From: Phallusia mammillata
Lineage: Eukaryota; Chordata; Ascidiacea; Phlebobranchia; Ascidiidae
Direction: 5' to 3'
Assembly (NCBI GenBank): GCA_003260075.1
Contig: QLIY01000574.1
Location: 1-64,000, forward strand
DNA length: 64,000 bases
The notes beneath the pieces are model-generated. The model ran no database searches, was not told where the DNA came from, and saw only the letters and a list, made by a program, of their open reading frames with translations. The position numbers and the translations under genes are program-made. This document shows positions 39,416 to 51,878 of this stretch, piece after piece (within the stretch, counting starts at the first letter, position 1; every line of letters starts with the position of its first letter).

Positions 39416-42400
39416 ATGGAAAACAACACTGAAGCGTGTGTTTCAAGTGGTGATTACTACGACGAGGAAATGCCTGCCACTGAAAGAGAATTAGCAGAAG
39501 ATGCTCCTTGGAAGCAAATTCAAAAAAATACATTTACCAGGTGGTGCAACGAACACCTAAAATGTATCAACAAACGTTTGGCAAACTTAGAAACCGATCT
39601 TTCAGATGGGTTGAGGTTGATTGCTCTGCTCGAAGTTTTATCGCAGAAAAAAATGGAGCGCTATAACAAGCGTCCAAACTTCAGGCAAATGAAATTAGAA
39701 AATGTCTCCGTGGCATTGAAGTTTTTGGAAAGAGAGAGGATTAAGCTTGTCAGCATTGGTAAGGATGTGTCAATAAAAACTAGACACCTTGAACATTGAT
39801 AAAATTTGAGTAGTAATAGTTTGTCACTAAATCCAACAGCTAAATGCATTTGGACTTCCAAGTTATGGACTTTGTAAACAGCTAGAAGCTAGATCAGTGA
39901 CAGGCAACAGCACCAATACTGCAGCACTGTAGCTGTTGGTCATTTGCCGCGGGCGAAAGATGCCTTTGATTGTCCAAAGTTGTGTTGTACTGCACTTAGT
40001 TGATCCCCTGATCACGAAATCGCTTGCCATGTGCTTTAAAGTAGAACGTTTGTGATCCTTTTGCTGATGACTGCAGAAAACGTTGACAGTGTTTACATAA
40101 CTTTAATTAGATTCATTGCTACAAACTTACGGGAAGTTACTTTCAGTAACCACACAACATAACAAGGCACTGGCACATGTCTGCTTGCAGTGATATCAAA
40201 AATATTTCCTGTAGCTCACACATATTCGCATACATACGGAAACAGCTATTGTGTCACACTAAGTAAACCTAACTGGCGTTTACTATACCATATGCTAATT
40301 AGTCGGGACATCAGCTCTGATGTTTTCGTTTGGAATGTCACGGTTTGGCGTCAACTCACATTGCCGTGTTACTGTAATGCACAAATAATAAAGACGTTTG
40401 TTTAACGGGTGTTTCCAGACCGCATATTAAAAAAACTGGTTTTTAATACATAGTCCCAACGCAACGTCTGTTTGTATTGCAGACAGCAAAGCTATTGTGG
40501 ACGGAAATCTGAAATTGATTCTTGGATTGGTATGGACGCTTATTCTCCACTATTCCATATCTATGCCGATGTGGGATGATGAAGACGAAGAGGAAGAAAA
40601 GGCTCAAGCTACTCCAAAACAACGCCTGCTTGGATGGATTCAAAACAAAATTCCACAAATGCCTATCACAAACTTCAAGAATAACTGGCAGGATGGCATC
40701 GCGTTGGGTGCTTTGGTTGACAACTGTGCCCCAGGTGAGCAATATTATTCGACAAGTTGTTAAAAATTAGTTTTCATTTGTAGGCCTACTTTACGTTTGT
40801 AGTGTTTTATCCTCGTGTTTATAAACCTCCCATACCGCGGTCGTCTCACGCTATTTCGAGTGTCGCGTCATAGATTTTCCGTTGACTTCGTATCGAGTTT
40901 CTGTGTGGACAACAACCCACGTTACCTTTCTCACTCTAAATTTCTTTCGTGCTGTACTGTTCGCATCACTGTTTTTTCCTTTCCTCTTTTCTTCTCGAGG
41001 TCTCTGTCCACAATGGGAGGATTGGGATCCACATAACAAAGTTGAAAATACAACTGAAGCGATGAACCTCGCCGACGACCATCTGGGTGTGGCGCAGGTG
41101 AAAACAAAACACAAGCGCACAAAACAATGGGGCATGAAATGTTGACTTTTGTTCTGTCTATGCTTCTGTTTTCACTTTTATTACGACTGTTTGTTGCATC
41201 GACCTGTTGTTATATTATGATCATAATGATATGCTGTTGCCTGTGATGTGTTGCATGTACCATTTGCTTGCGTTGTGCGAATTCACTTCATATGTACCAA
41301 TAGGGCTGTGTCCCGATTGGGAAGATTGGAATCCTGACGATGGCAAGGACAATGCAGCCGAAGCTATGAAGCTTGCAGATGAGTGGCTTGGCGTTCCACA
41401 GGTAAACTAGCCTTTACCAACACATATCGAGTTTCTGTAATGTTGCATGCAGGTTTCACATCCACAGCGGCGTTATGCACCGTTTGCTTTGAATGAGTTT
41501 GTTTGAAGCATTTTTGAGGGTTTGCTCACAAACAACCAGGGTCTAATCACATAATTCAAAATTGCATTTGACATGTTGTAAAGAAGTACCGACACATACA
41601 TTATTTACATATTTTTGAAAGCTCGAAAATTACGGATTCGTTTAACACTTAAGATCATTCATAAAACCACTAAGCATCAAATTTACTTTTTATGGTGAAG
41701 TTTGTTTCGGTATTATGCATTAGAATGCTTTAACAATGTGATAGATGTTGCGTTTAAGTCGATTAGGTAAATAGAGTAAGTCATCATTTACAAAGACCGC
41801 AAAAATGTGCGACGGCAAGTGCGGCAGATGTGTTTACCAAATAAGGCATCGAACCTTACTTCGCCCGGTCTGTTGCGTCATTGTGTTCGCTCGCGCGTAA
41901 CGTAACTGTGCCTGAAGCAAAAGTGGTAATTCACTGACGATCAAATCCAATTTTGCTGATTTTACGCCACCAAAGTTTAACGGCTTGCAATGAACTTGTA
42001 ATTGTGTGTCATAGGTTATAACACCCGAGGAAATTACCAACCCCAATGTGGACGAACTGAGTGTGATGACCTATCTATCCCAGTTTCCAAAATCTAAACT
42101 GAAGCCAGGGGCGCCACTTAGACCCAAAACTAACTCTAAAAAGGCTCGTGCGTACGGAAAAGGTACCTAAAACTAAAAATGCGTTTTTATTTAAGTTTTG
42201 CAAGGATGCATGTTAATTGTGCAGGAGTTGAGCCAACTGGATTAAAAGTTGGACAGCCCGCACCGTTTACTGTTGAAACTATCTCTGCTGGAAGCGGTGA
42301 GCTATTCGTCTATTTGACGGACCCAGAAGGCCACAAACAGGAATTAAAGCCAGTTGCCAATAACGACAAGTTGAAAACATTCTCTGTCGCATATTACCCA

Positions 42401-45400
42401 ATGATTGCTGGCAAATACAAGGTAACGTACCGACTACCGATGCTCTTTCGAATGATGTAAGGTACATACAAGACAACTTTTACTTGGTGTTTACGCGGCT
42501 GGTCTAAGCAAACGTGAATGTCAACATACCGGTGTGCCTGATCAGTGGCTATGAAATTCCGTTTACAGGTGGAAGTTTTGTTTGCTGGAAGTGGAATTCA
42601 AAAGAGTCCATTTGTAGTAGATGTGGAAGATTCTCCAGTGGATGTAAGTCGTGTTATAGCCAAGGGTCCTGGACTTCAACCTGGAAATGTGATTAACGCT
42701 CCTACCCACTTTGACGTATTTACTGAAGGTGGGTCTTAAACATTCGAAGTGGGTTGCTGTGTAATTGAACGAGTCTAAGGTTTAATCGATTCATACAGGC
42801 GCCGGCGTTGGACATGTGGACGTGGTAATCGAAAATCCAACCGGTTGTCAAAAATCCGTGGTTCCCAGCATAAAACCTATATCAGAAAATGTCTACCGCG
42901 TTACTTATACACCCGAAAAAAATGGTCCCCACCAGGTACATGTCATGTTTGCCGAAGAAACAATTCCGAAGAGCCCCTTTGAAGTGAACATCTCCATGCG
43001 TAAGTGTTGATCTATTTTGCAAATAAAAAATCATTACAATATAATATACTGTAGTTACGACGTTTTTGCGATATGATCAAATAGTTAAATGTAAGTAAGA
43101 TTGCATCGCAAAAAATTTAAAACTGATAAAGCTTACATTTGTAAATTAAACTTACTTGTTTGTAACGCATATTTTTCCTGGGTAAAAAACGTTTAAAGCA
43201 TGACAAACTGGCCACTAAACGCCAAAAAACGCAATTCTAATATCCTGTTACATCCCCATAACCTTTTCGAGCATAAATAACATGGAATACTAAAACGACT
43301 TTTGCACGTCACAGCATTTAATCCTGCAGCAGTTTGGGCGGAGGGAAAAGGAGTAGACCCAGAAGGTTTGACGATTCGTCAAAGTGCCGAATTTGTGGTT
43401 CACACTGAAAACGCGGGAGATGGCAAGCTGGAAGTAAAGTGCATTGGTCCAAGTAAGTAAAAACTAGGCATTCTCGACTTTTTCCCATTTCACTGCTTCG
43501 TTTTTATTAGATGGAGTAACGGAATTGGTAAATGTACGAGATAACGGCGATGGGACCCATTCCTGCGATTATTTTCCAGTCAAACCAGGACAGTATGTCA
43601 TCGGTATAACATACAGTGGAAAGCCAGCCTCGAAGAGCCCGTATAAGGTAACGCACTGATAATTTTGTCCGCCTGTAAAACATGCCAGCACCACTAGACT
43701 TCTTTTCAGGTGGGTGCGATGTGATTCACTGTCCTGTAATATCATGTTGTTTCAACTCAGTTTGGGTTTGACTTTAACGTTTGAGTGAGTAGACATTTGT
43801 CGAGACGTGACGTCAGTCTCTTTAAGTCAAGTAATAGACCATGTCCTATAAAGGTAGCCTGCCTTTCAGGTTACGTCGCAAGCACTTTTTCGGCGTGTAT
43901 TTGTTATCCCTTCACTTCACCGCTGCATGTCGCCGGCGGCTACACAAACTTGTGGTGTTGGTTTTGGACGTTTTATTGCTGCCCAATTTTGGCGCTGTCG
44001 TCGTTCCCCCAGTCAATGCCAGTCACTGAATTAGCGGGGGAAGGGGTCGTCACATTTTTCCTGTCAAACAACTTGTCTGCGATATTCATAAAGGTTCTAT
44101 CGCTGGTTATTTCCTTTCATTGAAGTGGAATTGCTTCGCTAATACCAACTATGAATAACTGGATATGCTGTCACAAAAAGCAGTGGAAATGCGCTTGCGA
44201 CGAAGATTTCAACTTACATGTCATCTGGTTTGCAGGTTTATATTTCATCGCCACCGGACCCCAGCAAAGTCAAAGTTCAAGGACCTGGCGTAGAACCAGG
44301 AAATATAGTTGGAGACCCGACTTATTTTGATGTGCTTACTTCCGGTAATTAAGTTTTGTAAATACGATAAAAAAGATTGTTTTGCCAACAAATGTTACAT
44401 CCGCTATGTCGGATGCTGAGTTGTCATGAAACAAAAAAGCAGATACTCAATGTTAACAAGTGATCTGTTCTATACCAGCTGCGTTATCCGGTCGATTTTC
44501 AAGACCACTTGGAAATAAAGTTGGAAAATACTCTGGAGGTTATAAACTGACCACAGGTTTCTACAGCTCCTGCATGAATAATGTCTGTTTCATATTGTTC
44601 ATGTATACTACATAACTTACAATCGTTTTCGGCATGATGTATAAACTACATCGGTGTGCATCAATTTGGCTTGCTCACGCCAGGCAATTACGTGCTAATA
44701 TTGCAAAAGCGCTTCGTTTTGTCAAGTAAATTGGTGGTCAATTGTTTCTTGCTTGTTTGCCCGTTATGACGATATAAAGTTGTTAATTCAAATTTAAACT
44801 AAAACAAGTCAAGCAAATCATCACATAACGGCGGCATGCGTCATCTCAATACTGCTGTACGTTTTGTCAATTGTTTTGCTTATCGGCGGTTGTTGATTGC
44901 TTTTTATGGCTACGCAGATTCTGGGAAAGGAAATGTTGAAGTGACTTTAGTGGGTCCGAACGGGAAAAAAGATCTCATTCCAGTACAATTGGAAAGTCGG
45001 GGAAATGATGTCATTCGTGGCACCTACACACCTCAGCAAGCTGGCCCACACAAACTTTACGTGGAATTTGCCGGACAGCCTGTGCCGAAGAGTCCCTATT
45101 TAGTCGACATCAGTCCATGTGAGTTATTCTAACTTTTCAAAAACGACCGCAATTATTTAAAAACAAATGTATGGTGAAAACAAGTAAAGTTATTTGTTTC
45201 AGCAAGGATTACAGAGCCTAAATTATCCAAAGCAGCTTTCCAAATATTACCCAAAACATCAAGCAAGTTAGCCCCCGTTTCTAGCATCAAACCGTTAAAC
45301 CTCACAACTGCATCAGGTTCTCTTTCATTCCATATATTTGGCCTTGGTCAACAATCACACACCCATACCATAATGATATTTTCAAGGAAAATATCACCCT

Positions 45401-48400
45401 TTGCCCATTGTTTGCTCGAAATACTTCTAAACTAGTGTTCGAGACGATTGATTCATAAATCAACAGACAAAAGAGGTTCCCGTCGGTTTAGGTTGGTCTA
45501 TTGCCGTCGAGAGCCTTTTGGTTGCTCACGGCGTGACTTTTTGGCCTGTATTATAGCTACAATAACTTACACATGCCCATAGGCAGTGCGGTTTACAGCA
45601 TGTCGTATAAATTGCCTCCGTAAAACGACTGTGATCGGGTCACTTTGACGAACTCATAAATTTTAGTCAAACTGTGCGTCTTTTGTTAGCATTCAATGCG
45701 AACGCTTGTCGGGCCTATGGACGTGGAATCCAACCCACCGGGGTGCGAATGCGAGAAAAGGCAGAATTTCATGTCTCTGTGGAAAATGCTGGAGATGCCG
45801 ACCTGAAAGCTGTAGTTAAAGGCCCACGTACGTACCATTGTATAGAACTAGTCAATCAGTGAACACGGTTAACCTTTACACAATTGCATGTCCAGGGGGC
45901 AACGAGCCAGTGACCATCAAGAAAAGTAGCAAGCCTAACGTGTACGATTGCGAATACTACCCATTAAAAGCGGGCGATCATACCGTATCTGTAACTTACG
46001 GTGGAAAACCCATTGCAAGAAGTCCATTTCAGGTTGGTGAAATGTTTGCGTTATCGTTTGCAATTACGCCATTACCAATATTACTGTAATGAAGGTTAAT
46101 GCATCCGTGTTTGTCCCATGACTTCATTAACATTATATGTTTTAGAATTACTTTAAGTTTTAAACTCGGACCTAAAGCTATAATGGCGTGTGACGTTGTA
46201 TAAAAACTGATGCACCGAAAACTAATTAGGTCATGAACTTCGATGGATATAAATTACCGTGAAAATATTGGTTACACTCACCTGTCGACATTAAAGCTTT
46301 TGACCGTTTGTTCCAGTTGTGTAAGAACTTCTGGATAAGTAAGCTTATATGTATGAATTCGTCTGGGTCTAGGACATGTAAAAAAAACAAGTGAAAATTA
46401 GAGATCAAACACAAGTAACATTTGTTGAATTTTTTTTATTCCGGACAATCCTAAGAAGCTGGTTTAAATACGGACATATAGTTTATGTTCACACAATCAC
46501 ACCACATATTTTTTAGGTTGCTGTTGGGAACGAGGCAGGTCCACAGAAAGTGCGGGCGTATGGTCCTGGATTGCACGAAGGAAAAGTTGGTCATTCAGCT
46601 GACTTTGTTGTTGAGACAACTGGGAGCGATGTTGGCCAGCTTGGTAAGTAATTTATACCTCCCCTGTCACATTATGGTTGCTTAAAAACATATTGTTGCT
46701 CTAGGTTTTTCGATCGAAGGTCCGTCTCAAGCCCAAATAGATTGCGAGGATCGTGGCGATGGTTCATGTGACGTAAAATATTACCCCACAGAAGCTGGTG
46801 AATACGCGGTTCACGTCATATGCGACGATAATGACATTAAAGGATCACCCTTTATGGCCCACATTGAACCAGCTGATGCCAAAACAAATCCAGACAAGGT
46901 GAAATATTTTTTGGTCTTACATTTAGAGAATGTACTACTTACATTTACGCATTTTAGGTCAAAGCGTTTGGTCCTGGATTGAATTCTGGCGAACCTGTAT
47001 GTGGCCATCCCACAACATTCACTGTAGACGCACGGCATGCAGGTGATAAAGCACCAGTGGATGTTTATGCCAAAACGGCTGAAGGCGAAGATATTCCAGT
47101 AAAGATCAAAGAGAATCACGATGGGACTTACGAGTGTTCATATTCACCTCAAAAACCTATCAAACACACTATTATTCCGTCTTACGACGGTGTGGCGGTC
47201 AAGGACTCACCATTTAGGGTAAACTATACTAAAAATAGCAGGTCCGATTTTGTTTTTAACATTTGGGCATAATAAACAGGTTGCCGTTCAAGAAAATTCC
47301 TATCCAGACAAGGTGAAGGTATACGGTCCTGGAGTCGAATCTGGCCTCAAAGCAGAGGAACCGACATATTTTACAGTGGATTGCTCCAAGGCTGGCTCTG
47401 GCGATGTTAGCATTGGCATTAAGTGTGCAGCGGGCGTGATTGCCCCAACTGAACGCGACGTTGAGTTTGAAATAATTAAGAACGAAGCATCGGACACATT
47501 TACTGTCAAATACACACCACCGGGCGCAGGTATATTTGTTGATGGAAATTTTCATTCTACAATGCACTAAAAATATTTTTCCAAACAGGAGAACATACTA
47601 TTATGGCTTTGTTCGCCGACAAGAAAGTTCCTAATACACCTATAGTTGTTAACGTTGCCTCGTCGCACAACGCTAATCGTGTTCGAGCTGAGGGACCAGG
47701 GATCGAACCGGACGGTAACACATATACTATTCCTGCTAAATTAAAAGCAAAACGTATTTCGTGACCAAATCATTTGCTTTTCTGGCAGAGGCCCAGTGCG
47801 GAGTGCCAACCGAATTTAAAATCTTTACGCGAGGAGCTGGTAAAGCTAAACCGGATGTTCAGTTTAAACCTGCACGTGGTTCTTACAGAGCCCCAGCCAA
47901 GGAGCCTGAGATTATTGACAACAAGGTGGAAACAAGCTATTTAATAATTGATTGGTATTTTCTAATCGCATGTGATCATTTTGTTCGTAGGATGATACAT
48001 ACACAGTAAAATACACACCGCATTCAGACGGCCCAATGGATGTTGACGTAACTTATGGTGGTGACAGAATTCCAAACAGCCCTTTCCCTGTAACAGTTGC
48101 ACCACAACTCGATGTTAGCCAAGTCAACGTGAAAGGGCTAGACGAAAGTATGTAAAGTTTTACTTAACAGAAAACATCGGTTTTAGACTATACAATGTTC
48201 CAAATCAAACATTTAGAGATGGAAGTCGGAGTACCAAAGGTGTTTGATGTCCTCACAGCTGGTGCTGGTGGAAAAGGCAAAGTGGATGTTGACGTTATTT
48301 CACCGTCCAAACTTCCCGTACATTGTCATGAAAAAGATATTTCGCGCGGAAAAGAGATTTCCTTTACACCTGAAGAAGAAGGTGCTGTAAATCGTAAACA

Positions 48401-51400
48401 AGTTGGTTCAATTTTTTTTTGCTGACATTATTTTTTTTTCTGCTTAGGTCCATATGAGATTGAAGTGAAATATGATGAAGTTCCCGTCAAAGGCAGTCCT
48501 TTTACAGTAGAGGCGCTGGTTCCACCAGACGCAAGCAAAGTTCGAGCGTATGGACCAGGCTTGTCTGAGGGTGTTGTTGGAAAATCAGCTCCATTCACTA
48601 TTGAAACAAAGGATGCAGGCAAGAAAATGCATTCAAAAAACGGACAAGAAGACTGTTCAAAAATTAAAACTGTGACGTTTAATTTAGGAAACGGTGGTCT
48701 TGGTTTAACTGTTGAGGGACCGTGCGAAGCAAAGATCGAATGTATCGACCAGGGTGATGGCTCGTGTTCTGTGTCTTATCTTCCAACTGAGCCTGGTGAC
48801 TATAAGATTAACGTTCTGTTTGCCGACGAACACATTCCTGGATCACCTTTTAACGGTACGAAACTGATCGTAATGTTAACCGATTACCTTTCCACAAAAA
48901 CACCTTCGTTTATTGTTTATGACATTAACACAAGATTTGCCTGATAACAGTTTTTGAGGGTTATTAGTTCATGGTAACAGGAAGTTATTTCTGTAAAAAG
49001 TCGTTTACTGGGTAATACTTGACCGGGCGTTCGAAATGGTTCTTTAATAATTAGCATGGTGGCAGTGCTGTGTATGTAACGCGGTGGTCTATTTTTAGCT
49101 TTGATCGAGCCGCAGTTTGATGCAAGCAAAGTTAATATGGTCGGTCCGGGTTTGGAAGAGGGTAAAGTTGGGTCACCCAGTCATTTCGACGTCGATTGCA
49201 CAAACGCAGGAGTTGCTCCCTTAAATGTTGAAGTTTTTAACGACGACGGATCGTCTGTCCCTGTCAATGTCAGAGATAATGGTGACGGAACTCACAGGTA
49301 CGTGAAAATATACTTATGATTTTCGTGCTCTAGTGATATTGCATTTGACCAGATAAAATTGTGCTTTAGTGTCACATTCGTCCCCGACAAGCCAGGTCAG
49401 GAAGCTATACATGTTACGTATGGAGGCGTGGGTGTTCCAAAGTCTCCAAAAACGGTCGAAGTGAAACCGGATATTGACACAAGCAGTATTCGCACATATG
49501 GACCTGGTGTTGAACGTGAAGGTACTTTCCCTAAACTTTGATTCCCGCAGGAATTCGGTTTACAAGCATTTTTATTTGCAGGTGTTTTAGCTGATGTCGA
49601 CACGACATTTACGGTCGATGCTTGCTCACTTGCGCCTCATGGTGGCAACCACATTAAGGCAAATGTAGTTGCCCCTGACGGGCATTCTTATCCTGCTGAG
49701 GTCATCGACAACAATTTGGGAACGTACACCGTGAATTACATGCCGATTGAAAAGGGTATGTGTTAACAGAGTTTTTTTTCCGAGATCAAGAAATGTAACA
49801 ATTTCTATTCTAAAGGAACACACGAAGTAGCAGTGACGTATGATGACGTGCCTGTCCCCGGTTCACCATTTCCTGTTGATGTTGATGAAGGTTGCGACCC
49901 CAGCAAAGTTCGTGCTCACGGCCCGGGTCTTGAAAAAGGAACAACGAACAAACCGGCCAAATTTACAGTGGACACTCGTGGGGCAGGGACAGGGGGACTT
50001 GGACTGGCTATTGAAGGTCCATCAGATGCCAAGATCACATGCACAGTAAGTGTTATTACCTTAGTTTGACAACAATATTTATAAATTTGTAACAAAAACT
50101 TTTGCATACAGGACAGTAAGAATGGAACTTGTGCGGTTGAATATTTTCCAACTGCCCCCGGCGATTATGAAGTTAACATCACGTACGGAGGGGAAAACAT
50201 CCCTGGTTCACCATTTCTTGTATCAGTTAAAGACGTTGTTGATCCTTCAAAGGTGCTTACGAATAACTATTTTGTACTGGTTGAACTGCATGTGTAATTT
50301 AAGTTTTTGAAAAATCATGTTTAGGTCGAATGCAAGGGTCCTGGATTATCACCTGGTGTTCGGGCAAATATTCCTCAGAAATTTGAGGTTGATTGCACCA
50401 AAGCTGGTGTGGCACCACTTCAAGTTGCTGTAAAAGGTCCAAGAGGTAAATTATAAAAAAGCGAGAGTTGAAATTCTACAACACACCCCCCCCCCCCCGT
50501 GTGGCACCACTTCAAGTTGCTGTAAAAGGTCCAAGAGGTAAATTATCTATTAAAAAAGCGAGAGGTGAAATTCTACAACACACCAGTTTAGGGCTCGGCA
50601 CCAAGCAATCAAATTGTGCAGTACCTGTTAAAACATTGTTTTTACAGGTATCAAAGAAGACGTCGACATCGTAGATAATCATGACGGCACATACTCAGTC
50701 GGTTACACGCCAAGCAAAGAAGGGTCTTACCAGGTTCAAGTGTTATATGCCGATGAAGAAATTCCACGGAGTCCATACCGCATCCGAGCACAACCTACTC
50801 ATGATGCAACTAAGGTATCAAAACTATCATATCAAAAATACAAAGGGGTGTAATGCATTTAATATATTAGGTCGTTGCCGTGAAATTGTTTTCACAAACA
50901 TAGAATGCAGCTTGTTTTAACAACATTTTTTTCGCTATATTAAGGTAAAATGCACAGGGCCAGGTGTAGCTGCAAGTGGCGTACCTGCTTCACTCCCAGT
51001 GGAATTTGACATTGACGCAACAGATGCGGGAGACGGTGTTCTTGCTGTTCAAATCACGGTAAAACAAACAACTTTTTACAAATTGCATTAATATACAATC
51101 AGGTACACTATTCACGGTTTTAAATAATCTGAGCAAAAAATCAGAGCCAGTATTTGTGTGTAAAACATGACTACGTTTCGACAAGTGCTATTATCACCAA
51201 AAATAAAGGCAACAGAAGGCATGCAACTAGATGCCGCACAACAGGAAAAAAACGACAAGTAAAAGGTAAAAGCAATCAAACGGCTTCTGTTGCTTTTATT
51301 TCTTATGACCTGACAATAGCACTTGTCGTAGTCATGTTTTACACACAAATATTGGCTCGGATTTTTGCTCGGATTTGAAATCGTTTTCTGTTCAATTCCA

Positions 51401-51781
51401 CAACACTCTTTTTCATTTGGCGACATCGTTGAAAAATTTTAGAATCCCACTCGCCAGAAATACGCAATGGAAATGCCAGTGGGCGAAACTGTAAAAGAAA
51501 AATATAAGGCCGATAAAGCGAGTAAACCCGATTCACATGAAGGAGTGGGAGCAGCATTGCAAAGAGAGCCTGACGTGGTTAGCGCCACTGTAAGTTGCGA
51601 AAAATATCGCTTCTTGCCTGATTCTGGGTGCTGCTCATACAAATGCTTTATGTTCGATCAATTATGTTGTTGCTGTGCCGCTGGAATAATCACAAAATGT
51701 ACATCGCTATTTTGTTTAAATAATCATTCGAAAAGATGGTAATTCGAAAGCATACGATACGCATGCGGGTGCAAAAACAAT

Positions 51782-51878
<97 letters not shown>

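Noticed and set aside
44479-44556. Additional filamin cassette exon in the intron 44345-44917
   Set aside because: It is open and in phase, but both candidate donors are weak and the segment would cut into an Ig core strand; mentioned only as a weak parallel to 45203-45316.
50499-50537. Second copy of the end of filamin exon 50325-50445, as a tandem alternative exon
   Set aside because: It is preceded by a C-run rather than an acceptor, and intron sequence is duplicated with it; a contig overlap explains it better.
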